64,000 nucleotides of DNA, from NCBI GenBank assembly GCA_015680685.1, contig MNCI01017655.1, forward strand, positions 1,031,674 through 1,095,673, written 5' to 3'. A model generated the notes under the pieces. It was not told the DNA's origin and did not search any database. It worked only from the letters and a program-made list of their open reading frames with translations. This document shows positions 11,021 through 21,510 of this stretch, one piece after another; positions within the stretch are counted from its first letter, which is position 1; the number at the start of each line of letters is the position of its first letter. The translations under genes were made by a program, and so were the position numbers. Source of the stretch: Gnetum montanum. Taxonomy: Eukaryota > Streptophyta > Gnetopsida > Gnetales > Gnetaceae.

Positions 11021-11925
11021 TGATGAGTCATATGGTTTGTTCATGTCGATGAGATGCCAACAATGTGACCTTGTAGATGAGATCTCATTAACATGATCCT
11101 GTCGATGTAGGGTTTGACCTATTGATGTGTACCAATTGATGGAACATCCTATTTTCACTTATACATGTGCACCCTTGATCACAATTATGGCATCAAGTCT
11201 CATAGTTGTAATGAATTTCTTGTAGTTTTTCCACTTGAAAGTTAGGATATTTTCTAAGTGCTTACAATAGGAATCAAAGAGTGTATAGATCTTTATTTGA
11301 GCATTATTGTAGTTGAGCACTTTAGTTTGTGCAACAATAAAGACAAGCTTTTTGATAAAACTTGCAGTACTTTGAAATAGATTAATTGTTTTACTTAAGT
11401 ATTTAATATTTAAAGTAATTTTCCTTACTATTTTAAGTAAATAAGAAATTAAGTGATTAATTTAGATAGATTAGATAGAGATTAATTAAAGCACATAAGT
11501 AAAACCATTTTAAGCATATGCTTGATGCTTGGTAATCCTACTAATGCTTAACATTTGGTAGCCTAGTAGCATTAAACATGTTTAGCATGTGTACGACAAG
11601 TGGAAATGGATGCTTATGTTAGAAATAATTAGACATTAGTAATTCTTAGATCAACTAGTTAGTTAAACATTAGAATTACTTTACTCTTTATTCTTTAGTA
11701 ACTTCATTCATAAAAGATAAAAATGATAAAAATCATATGCCTTAGTTATACTTAACCATACCCTTGTATTTTACAAGTGTAGCTGGGAAGACAACAATTG
11801 CAATGTTAATTTCAACTCCTAGACCAATGCACTAGAAAAACCTAAAGTCCTTGGAATTCAACTAGATCATGCATGCACACTAGTGATTTTTATGGTTGGG
11901 CATAGGGTATACTCACTACTCATCA
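11021..11925 (+). repeat. 3' LTR of element X (Athila-like)
   Basis: It starts TGATGAGTCA and ends CTACTCATCA, and is related along its length to the LTRs of element 2, for example the stretches around atgcttggtaatcc and cttaaccatac, and the end segment with ccttggaattcaactaga. A polypurine tract precedes it, so it is a 3' LTR on the plus strand. Its first 140 bases hold several spaced copies of a tgt-cgatgagat-like motif. Confidence 0.8.
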
Positions 11926-12024
11926 CTATGCCTTGATATCAGGGATTCAATTTCGTGGCTTTAATATCAAATGCTTAATATCATAACTAGTTAAAAACAT
12001 GATTTATCATACCCTCATAACTGA
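11926..12024 (-). repeat. LTR remnant and polypurine tract of element 4
   Basis: On the minus strand GTTAGTTATGAGGGTA (12009-12024) is followed by TGATAAATC. This is the same arrangement as the polypurine tract and LTR start of element 3 at 21317. Only about 83 bases of the LTR (11926-12008) remain before the LTR of element X. Confidence 0.55.
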
Positions 12025-12212
12025 CTAAAAACTTGTCCTCGAGTTAAAACAAAATGAGGATGGAATTCCTTACAAAATAGAGAGGTAGATTTACATGACA
12101 CTAACTACTATATACATGACCCTTGAATGCCATAGTGGTGTTTACAAAATGACACAATATATGACATGACAACTTTAACAAAAAATAAAATTTGATGAAG
12201 CTTGATGTAGCT

Positions 12213-14943
12213 TTATCTCATTTTTGGTAGCGGTGGCTCCTTCATTGGTTGCTTTACCATATAATCAAGCTTCTAAAATTTGTACTTATTCAAGAGTGCC
12301 TAAGGTTTCTCCTCTTTTGTTCTTAGGTCATGCACTGTCCATGCTTATTGTGCACTATGTGATGGATTCGGTACATTCCATGGGCATAGTAGCTATGGAA
12401 ACATCTACTTCACCTTGACATACCATGTTACAAACTACCTTCTCTTCTCATCAAATGCTCTGGCCTTTTCGTGAAACTCATGATAATTGGTCAATCTTCT
12501 GGCTAGGTTTGCTACTACATCTTTTTTCCCTTGGCAGCTAGCTTTCAATACTTTTAGTTCAGAGTTTGCCACTTGGAGTTTATTTAATGCATCTTTACGA
12601 TTCAAAAACTATTTTTCATATAGAACATATGTGGCTACTACTTGCTATTCTCATTCATTTCTAGACCTACCTACTATCAACATGGCCATGTTAGCATAAT
12701 GAAGGTTAGCTAACCCCATGTACTCTTTTAGGTCCTCAATCTGCAAGTCTTTTTTTTTTAACTTCCGCTTGATGGACAAGGGCATAACTATCTAGGATGG
12801 GTTGCTAGTTAGGATTCTATGCTAAAATAGAGTTGATTCTGGCCTTTGCCATCTAGATCTCATTTTTTATTTGCTTGTACTTTTCCACCTAATCATGGAA
12901 GTGTTCCTTGAGGCTTTCATGTTTCTTTACCTGATTTTTCCACATGTTTATTTTTATGGTTGACTTTTGATGGATGATGTGTACCTCCTCCATTGAGAGG
13001 GTCATGTCTTGATTGATCCTCACTATTTTTTTTCTTAACTAATGGATGCTCTACTCTAGGATGGTTTTTCTACTTTTCTACAGTGATCAACCTCATATTA
13101 TCAAAAACAAGTTGTTTATTTTCTTCTTGAACTACGATAAGTGCCTTAGCATGTGTATACATTTATGCTTCTACTATAGAGGCATTTCATACTGCTTTCT
13201 TCTTTTTTGTTGTCATATGTTTATTCTGCTCAATCAAGTGGTCCATTTGTTTAATTTTGAACTAATTTATCAGGTCAAGTACAATGAATTGAGTTAGATC
13301 TCTTTGTTTAGCTCTTAGGAATGCAAGCTCTTTTTGTAATCTTAGAATTTCATTCTCTGCATGCTCTAATCTTGTCTCTATTATAACAAATTTTCCTTTG
13401 GAAACAATGAGCTTAGATTGTACTATAGTGACATCACTTGGAATGTCAAAGAGTGTTGTCATGACTTGTCTATTCTGTAGTAGTTTATCGAGTACATCTT
13501 CCTGATCAACAAGTGTCATCAAGATTCCAGCTAACATTTGAGCATTTCTTACCCTAGTTAGATCTATTGATGGCATAAAAGGTACATTGAAGGAATTTTT
13601 AATGTGATATGTGATTACTTATACTACCCTTGTTGCATATTGGTGCTACATTACCACTACTGTGGCTCCCTCTCCAGTCACAAGCATCACTTGGAATGAT
13701 GTAGCATTCCTAAAGATTTGTTGTGCTCATTGGATCTCACCTCCTAACTACAATGACATCTATCCACTTACTAGATCTTTTGAAACTATGGGTTAGATGA
13801 CACTATCAATAAATTTGTAAAGGTTGGTCTCCTCCCTTGTTCCCTAGTTGATGGTTTCTACAATTTGTTGTAGATGACTCATCAATGGTCTATAATCTTC
13901 TAGTGGTGGTGATGGAACTTGTTGTTGTTTCTATTCTTATTGTTGTTGTTGTTGCTCTTGCTATTTGTGTTGCTGCTACTATTGTTCCTATTGTTGCTCT
14001 TGATCTTATTGCTTTTCACCATGATCTTTTCTCGGTGGTGCTGGTTTGAGCAATTTAGCATATGAAGCATTTTGGGCTCTCTTAGAAATGTCATTGGTGT
14101 ATCCTAGGATTCTAGCTTGCTTACACAACTTTATGATAAGGTAGGAAAATATAAGTGTTGGCTTCCCTACTTTTCTTTCTTCAAACCACCTCTAAATTTT
14201 CATAAAGTAGATTTCTACAAGGTTGGCATTGTATTTGCCCATTAGGATCACACTTCCTCTAGCTACATAAGTGAATAGTTAGTTGAGTCCTTTTGTTCGG
14301 AATAGGTGATAGGTGCCAATTTTGAAGTAGATTCTTTCTTTCATAGTTAGCTCATTATAGCCCTTATCTTCTTGCCATATGCTCATTTTACCCATACGTT
14401 TCTAGTTTTAGGATTTGATTGGTGGATAGATGTACTACCCTTTCCCACTTCATTGGGTATGTTGATCACTTCAGCTATCACCTTGATTAAGAATGAGACT
14501 GAGATTCCTTTGATGTTAATAGTGGTATCGTCTTTTTTGTTATGCCAAAATTGATAGGTTTCCCCAAGGTACCATTCACCATTGTGTAAAATTGTAGGCC
14601 ATAGTAGTGAGACTTAGAGTTGTGTCCTTACCACTTCAAGAAAAAATTCCATAAATGGGCTAAAGTTCATTTCCACAATGACTATGGTCAAGATGGATTT
14701 CTTTTCAATAGCTTGGAGGCAGTCTTGTGATAACATGAGGTGTTGTCCTTGGACTTGTGGTTCTTCTACCTCTTCTTAGGCCAATTTTCTTGTAGCAAGA
14801 GTTTCTTCATGAATCCTAAATGATTAGGCTTCCTACCCCTTGTATGCTAGTTCTTGTCCTCTTGTTGAACCTCTACCTTGGCCTCTTGGTTATTTACTTG
14901 CACCGTATGAGGATCCTCCCTATGCTCCTCTCTTTGGGACCAT
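12213..14943 (-). pseudogene. Extra ORF of element 4: Athila-associated plant transposon protein, decayed
   Basis: A frame of about 910 codons can be followed from the ATG at 14943 to a conserved end (KQPMKEPPLP) at 12213. The second copy (21511-24239) has almost the same length (2731 against 2729 bases), the same start style (MVPK / MAPK) and the same C-terminus. The N-terminal third contains a helical domain with KIGTYHLF.TKGLN.., ARGS.ILMGK and a later YLI.KLC.QARI pattern. That resembles the putative plant transposon protein domain found in ORFs next to Athila gag-pol; I judge this by pattern only. A glutamine-rich tract follows (13920-14020), then a long charged, coiled-coil-like region including 13262-13576. 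No membrane segment is visible. Many stops are CAG/CAA-to-TAG/TAA type, dense in the glutamine tract, and at least one indel occurs. The ATG is preceded by a pyrimidine-rich TTGTAG acceptor-like sequence. Confidence 0.65.
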
Positions 14944-16814
14944 CTACAATAATTAAGAAATTTGAAATCATTAGAAGACATTCTCTAATTTTTATACCTT
15001 TCTTCCTTTCTCATACTTTTAGTTAGATCAAGTTCTTAGTTTTTAGGATTACAGAGTTAGAATTTTTTTGCAAAAATTTGCCCCATAAGTGTTGATTACC
15101 TTATAAACCTTTACAATTGTTTATTTTTTCCTTATGTATGGCTCATAATAATGGTTATAGTTCCTTAAGAATATTATTTAAGTATTTTTTCATTAATATG
15201 GTTTTTTTTCCTTAAAAATTTCAACTTTCACTTCATACTTACCCATAAAATACCTTCTAAGAGTTAGCGAATTTTGAAAAATTGACTTAAATGTTTCTCA
15301 GCAGCACCCCCACGACTAAGATGAGTACTCTGGGATTAAATAGGTTTGATAATCACAAAAAATGGAGTGGTAATGTGGAAGATATGGCTAGGGGAAGCTA
15401 GGAGGTCAGAGCTTAATTCAAAGAGGCAAATTCAAAAAACTCTCCGATTATTACAACTAAAAAAATGGTGAAAATGATGTTAACTATTTGCCTATTTATA
15501 CCTTTTGCAAATCTAATATCAAGGACCCAACATCAGTGTGGACCCAATATCAAAGCCTAAAAAATTGCATTTTTCATAAGGGTATAGTGGGAAAAATGAT
15601 GCATTTGAATATCTGGAAGGTTTGAAGCTTACTCAGAGGGTTTGGATGATGAAGATATGCATATTTTTATCAAATATTTATGATTGGGAGTTCATAAAGA
15701 AGGAATATCAGGCTATGAAAATTCATAAGATGGACAAGAAGAGTAATGAATTCATGTTATGAGAATGGATAGTTTAAATGATATGGGAAGTATTTATTGA
15801 CATGTGTTGATGTTTGAAGGTTCAAGATGATGTGGAATTTCTTGGTAGGTATAAGATACAAGAGTGATACTAGTGGGTCCTTCCGAAGGTAGGCTCCAAC
15901 CCCTAATCTCCTTGTATAACCATGCATAAAGTGTGCTTAAGCACTTAAGGAGTTGAATGTAATGCATACCTATTTAGCAAAACACACATGTTAGTACCAC
16001 CAAATTAGGAAAATAACTCTATGTTACATAGAACCACAAGTTATGATTATTCTTATAGTGAGATGAGATGGACTTAGAAGGGATTGTAGAGATTGGAACA
16101 TGAGGTGTCATACCATAGGAATAATGAATTCTTGTTTTTTATTGGTGGTTAAAGTAATCACTAGCCTTTCTATCCAAGATTCAAACCAATTCCAAACCAC
16201 TACCTAGTTACATCACATTGTTTCATCTCTTGGAATTACAACTGTAAGACTGTCAATGTTGCAACGAGTATCGTGACTTGGTGCATTGTCCAAGGGAGGA
16301 ATTTATTCATGGTACTTTGTTTATTTTTAGATTTCTAAGAATATAGCTATCTTCAAGCATTGGTAACATTTCTTTCTAGTGGGACTCCTAGAAATTTATT
16401 TCGTGCTCTTTTATTTTTATTTATGTTAACCTTTCAAGGTAGCACTTATTTTACTCTTACTTCCATTTTTTGTTAGATCTACAAGGACATAATACAACCT
16501 TAGCAACATGATAGAACTTACAATAGTAATCCAAAAGAATCCACAAATCCCCTTGATGTCACATACTTTTAATTCCCACTTGCTTCTTCACTTTTCAGTC
16601 TAGGCATAATGATCACATGTTTATTCTGAATTGGATGATGGAAAAGAATATCATTATGGCCATGGAAAGATTCTCTTACTAATGGAATGGGTGGATGGAT
16701 GATGTGGATTTACTATTTAAGTAATCAGTCCCTTATGACTTGATAACATAGAGCAATCTTCACCTTATTGGACTACATCTTACCTTTATTTGTAATATGT
16801 CTTATTAGTAATTG
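14944..16814 (-). other. Conserved noncoding block upstream of the extra ORF, copy A
   Basis: This is homologous to 24240-26100 over its whole length and to 18130-19050 in part. On the minus strand it follows the end of pol in this family. It holds no reading frame I can support. Landmarks are the TATA segment at 15493-15500, a second polypurine-like motif (GTCGTGGGGGTGCTGC, about 15303-15318) and T-rich stretches near 16330-16430. Confidence 0.7.
15440..15600 (-). promoter_or_regulatory. LTR-like internal promoter upstream of extra ORF, copy A
   Basis: On the minus strand CTGATGTTGGGTCCTTGAT leads into AAAAGGTATAAATA with TATAAATA at 15493-15500. The LTR of element 3 has CTGATGTTGGATC followed by CCTATAAATA in the same order. 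The TATA lies 550 bases upstream of the ATG at 14943. Whether it is used is not known. Confidence 0.5.
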
Positions 16815-18118
16815 AAATTATTTACCACCACTAAAGAAAAGTAACATTTATTTAGAGCTTGAGAACCAGCCAATCACAGTTCCACTTGGACAAGTGGATG
16901 ATGTGATTACTACCATTAGTGATTGGTCTTACCTTACTAATTTTCTAGTTATTAACGTAGGGAAAAACAAGGGAGAATTCCCAATTATCATGGGAAGAGC
17001 TTGGCTTAGAACCATGGATGCTAAGCTTCAAATTCATGATTTGTCCTTGGAAATTTCCAAGGAAGATGAGGCTAGAATCATACAAAGACAAAGAGTTCTA
17101 TGTATCACATAAAGCAATAATGGGTGCAATTGTGTACAAAGAATCTAGGCTATCAAACGAGAGGAGACCAAGGCATGAAATAGATGTGTTAAAAAAATGT
17201 ATGCAGAATTATCTGGATGGAGTAGCCACCCAACAAGAGGACACCCAGTGGCTAATTATAAATGAAGAAACTCAATCCAAGAAGTACATGAAATCAAAAG
17301 AACAAATCATTAGTACCTATGTTGTAGAAACTAATAAGTTAGAATAGCTAAGGAGAGAACACTCCTATCCTCAAATCAATTAGAAAGAAGAAATGGATTG
17401 GGGATACTTGGATATCCCAGACATAATGGAATCAAGATTTCTAGAATTGAAAGCCCTACCAGCAACATTAGAATATGCATTTTTGAACAATAAGAAGCCA
17501 GTGATTATTAATGCCAACCTAAACAAAGAATAGAAAAGGAAACTAATGGAAGTGCTTAACAAATTACTTACAACATTTGCATGGTATTATGATGAGATCA
17601 TGGAAATTGATCCATGAATTTGTCAAAATCATATCTATACGAATCTTGCAGTCAAACCAAAACAACAACCTCTATGAGGGCTCAATGCTAAATTAAAGTA
17701 GGCAGTCAAGAAAGAATTGGAGAAAGTTCTAAAGGTAGGATTTATCTATCCTATTTTGAATAGTGAATGGATCAATCCTTTAGTGATAGTTCCAAATAAT
17801 GGATGGAATTAGTGCATTTGCATTGATTTTTGGATGTTGAACTTTGCCATGTTCCATGATCACTTTCTATTGTCATTTGTTAATCATGTCCCAGACACAA
17901 TTTTATGACACAAGTATTATAGTTTTCTTGATGAATACAGTAGATACAATTAGATTTGAATTGTGCTTGAAGACTAAGAGAAAACCATGTTCACCAGTCC
18001 ATGAGGAATGTTTGCTTACAGATAGATGTCCTTTGGTCTTTGCAATGCACTAGCCACCTTCTAGAGACTATTATTAAGTATCTTCTAGAAGTAGATAAGC
18101 AATGGTATTGAAGTCATA
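16815..18118 (+). pseudogene. Athila-like protease to RT fragment, plus strand, broken
   Basis: The frame begins inside protease (LPPLKKSNIYLELENQP, then FPIIMGRAWL) and continues through the linker into RT (FIYPILNSEWINPLVIVP, SFLDEYSRYN, FGLCNALATF). It corresponds to element 2 from about 36890 to 38190. It stops at 18118, immediately before where the FMDD catalytic motif should be. Stops and small shifts occur along it. Both neighbours are minus-strand sequence of the same family, so both ends are rearrangement breakpoints. Confidence 0.75.
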
Positions 18119-19389
18119 AGGTGTGCGTAGGCATATTAGAAATTAAATGTCAATATATTTTAGACCCACACAATAATTATCTTTGAGATCTTCCACTATA
18201 CTAAATAAGATCATCAAGCAAGCACTTACATATAGCAGTGAGGTAAATAATGAAATAAGAAGAAATAATAAATATAGGAATGTGAGATGATTTACCATGT
18301 ATATAATACATCCATGTATTGAATGTGATTAAAATTATCATCATACCTATCTATCAAGGTTTCAAAGCAAGTCCATACATACTCTAGTGACATCATATTA
18401 CTTCATCTTAAGCATACAATCATAGGACCACCAAAACAATATGAAAATAGCACTACTCAACATAAAAAATATAATTTTTAATTAATTAGTTACTTAAACA
18501 TTAAGCATTTGTAGAAAACTTAGCCATTAGTTAGATAGGTTCCTTTAGGCATGGCTAAGATGTCTTCCCAATGGTACCCAAAGAACTAGTTTTCTTTTGT
18601 AAATTAATTAATTCGTAACTTTGCTTTCCTTACTAGAGGGCTACTTGTAGGCATGGGTAACATGTCTTTACAATAACATGGCAAGGCAAAACTTATTTGA
18701 GAACAAACTTCCATCAAAATTAAAATATGAGTAATCACAAAAACACATGGCATAGTAAGATCTATAGAAGGAGTTCAAGGAATCAATAATTCTCCTTGAT
18801 ACCACATCCTTTTTCTTTCCCCATTGGTCTATTTTCCTTTCCTCAATGCATAAAGATCATGAGTTAATTTTAATTTTAATGTGATAAGAATCATACTACT
18901 TTCATGATAAGGATCTCTAATTTATAGAAACCATAGGAATAAATAACATGGTCTTATTTCTTTATACAACTACTTACCCAATCATCTTGATAGCATAGGA
19001 TACCATCCAAAAAACAAAGTTGGCCTATATATAAATGCCAATCTGTATTCATGCAAAATAAAATAAATCAAAATTAAACTAAAGCATTAAAAATAAAATG
19101 AATAAAAAAAACAAAAAGTATAAAAGAAAGTAAAAATTTACAAAAAATAGAAAACATACAAAGAATATAAAAAAATAAGGAAGAAATTGTAAAACAAAAA
19201 AGTAAAAAAATCATACCCCTATAAGATGTTAGGTTAGATGATTATCTCCCTTACAACTATGATGAAAGGTGAAGATTTGGAAAATAGAGTAAGCTTGAGC
19301 ATGGGTTGATGTGCTAGTGAAGTTTTTGGCTATTGGAAATCCCTAAATGGTTTTACCTATCATGTGTTAACTAAGATTAACTTATCAAG
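18119..19389 (-). other. 3' noncoding region of element 5 after pol
   Basis: A diverged third copy of the block seen at 15900-16800 and 25240-26100, recognisable by the caagtccata...gtgacatca and cataggacc-type stretches. The part near 19050-19250 is A-rich on the plus strand, like the sequence after pol in the related elements. I see no gene. Confidence 0.65.
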
Positions 19390-20433
19390 GTAGTAAATCT
19401 TCATGGTGTTTAAATGGAAAGTAAAGTGGATAATATAAGTTTTTTTCCAAAATGCTTAAAATTTTGTTTATTGAGATATATGTGTGGGATTCTAATTAAG
19501 AACCTTATCTCTTGGTTGGAAGTTCACTTTTCATATCTTAGCATTGTAATAATTGTTTGATATATGTCTTATGCACTTCATTCATCATAAGGTCACTTGT
19601 TTGTTTTTATCTAGTATGTTAAGATTTACTAGACATTATTTCTATGCTAGAATGATGTTGAGGTCAAGCTCACAAGTTGTGTTAAGTGTGCATAATTCTA
19701 CTTATATGAAAAGTTTTGGCAGTTTATTATACACTAAATCATAGGAAGAGTAGCCTATAGGGAGTTTTCAAGTGGAGCAATAGGCCCATAAGGCATAACT
19801 ACTAATGATCCTACTAATAATTCACATCATTTCCTTCTATTTTTCTATTTGATCATTTTCTTGAAGATTATATGATGTTTATAGTTATGTTTCACCCATA
19901 TGTATCTCATTAATTTTCTAAAAGTAGCACTTGTAAAGTAAGTTCCATTATCAAAAGTAAATCTCTTTGGCACATCAAACCTATTTACTACTCTTTTTCT
20001 ATTGAGAAAACCTAGTTGTAATTAAGGATGTGTAATCTTTTATTGTTGCAACCTCTACCTATTTTGTAAAATAGTCTAGTTCAACAATGATGTAAAAACT
20101 TTTATTGGACATGTATGTGATGCAATCTATGAAATTAGTTCCCCAAGGGTTGAAAGATTCCAATGATTTGATCCATTTTTGAGGATCTTCTAACCTTATA
20201 GAAATTTATTCATATCTTTAGCATCACTCATAAGAGTTAATGAAGCTATGTACATCCTTAAAAACTATGGATCAAAAGTATCCTATCATGAAGATCTTGA
20301 TGGTCATTCTTCTACTTGTGTAATTAACTTCATAAGATTTCCTAGATGCATCTTAGAGAATTATAAGTTGATCTTCATCAAGCACACACCACTACATCAA
20401 GCCATCCATACATATCTTATAGAGGTTACCCTT
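19390..20433 (-). pseudogene. Integrase of element 5, broken
   Basis: The minus-strand translation parallels element 2 integrase: NLYKICMDGLM at the right end, then a GRKM-like zinc region, WIKSLESFNPWG, a core with NGTYFTSATFRKLM, and a C-terminal DKVLN*NPTH region near 19450-19520. Many stops interrupt it. The right end at 20433 is the insertion point of element 3; the missing N-terminal residues continue at 29685. Short plus-strand open frames over this span are shadows. Confidence 0.7.
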
Positions 20434-21316
20434 TGATGAGTAGTAAGGCACCCCTATGCTTAACCAGACAAATCACAAGCATTCATGCATTATCCGATCG
20501 AATTCTTTGGATGGGAATAGTTGTGGCATCTAGATTACTATGCTTTGATCATAGTTCACTGTCTTCCCACTTGGACTAGTGGTAACTTTGTCACATATGG
20601 TTTAGTCCAAAGTGAGGCATATGATGTTATCTAATTTCTATGTTATTCCTAATAACGAAAAAGAGATAACTTAATTAAACTAATGAGTAATGGAAAACAA
20701 AATCTAAACTAGCCTATCGCAATGAGTATCCACTCTTAGTCATCCATACATGTCTTGGACTTTATGAGGCTACTTTTGGGATTGCCAAGTGTATGTCATT
20801 GGCTATGCCAAGTGATATCCTCTGGATTACCAAGTATCTACACTTAAATGCTTGAGATTAAGCCATACACATTCCGCTTAATAACAGGACTAGTAAATAG
20901 CAATAAACAAAAATGTTTAACTAAATAAAGTAGTAAATAATTAATAATTAAAAGAAAAAATACTCTAAGTGGATGCTAAAATGATTTGAGTAACCTAAAT
21001 CTTTATTACCAGTCATGTAACATGTCCAAGTACATCACACTCGAACAAAGGTGTCATACGATTACAAACAAACATCATATCCATGCACTGAGAATAACAA
21101 ACTTTAAAGAGAAGAAATCAAAAACCAAAACTATCTTATATAGGGTACTGACTACTCCCCCTCATCTGAGTGCCCAAGTATCATATTTATAGGCAAACAC
21201 CGATGAGGTGACATCACATATGCAACATTGCTTATTCGATCCAACATCAGGTATACAAAGTTGGGGCTCTAACATCACATGTCCAATGTCAAGGTCTACC
21301 AAATGACATCTCATCA
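20434..21316 (-). repeat. 3' LTR of element 3
   Basis: 883 bases, plus-strand ends TGATGAGTAG...ATCTCATCA. It matches 28803-29684. A TATAAATA on the minus strand lies at 21184-21191. A polypurine tract on its right side shows that it is the 3' LTR. Confidence 0.9.
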
Positions 21317-21335
21317 TACCCTCATGACCAAATGA
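21317..21335 (-). promoter_or_regulatory. Polypurine tract of element 3
   Basis: On the minus strand GGTCATGAGGGTA directly precedes the LTR start TGATGAG, matching the TCATGGGGGTA tract of element 2. Confidence 0.7.
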
Positions 21336-21510
21336 AAACTAATCCTTAAGTGAAATAGAATGAGAAATAAGTTTCTTACAAAATATTGGTAGGAATGGGA
21401 TTATTGACTAACTCAAACAATGAATTAAACAAAACAATAGACTCTTTCCATGCCGTAGTGGTGTAGTGCAAAAATGGAATACATTAGTACAAAAATAAAA
21501 ACTAGGAAGC

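Noticed and set aside
11926-11960. ttgatatcagggattc after the LTR of element X, resembling an initiator-Met tRNA primer site
   Set aside because: The LTR is preceded by a polypurine tract and so is a 3' LTR; the motif is seven bases off the LTR end and fits an LTR remnant of element 4 better.
13900-14094. Asparagine-rich open frame ending in histidines
   Set aside because: It is an out-of-frame reading of the glutamine-rich tract (CAA/CAG repeats) of the extra ORF of element 4.
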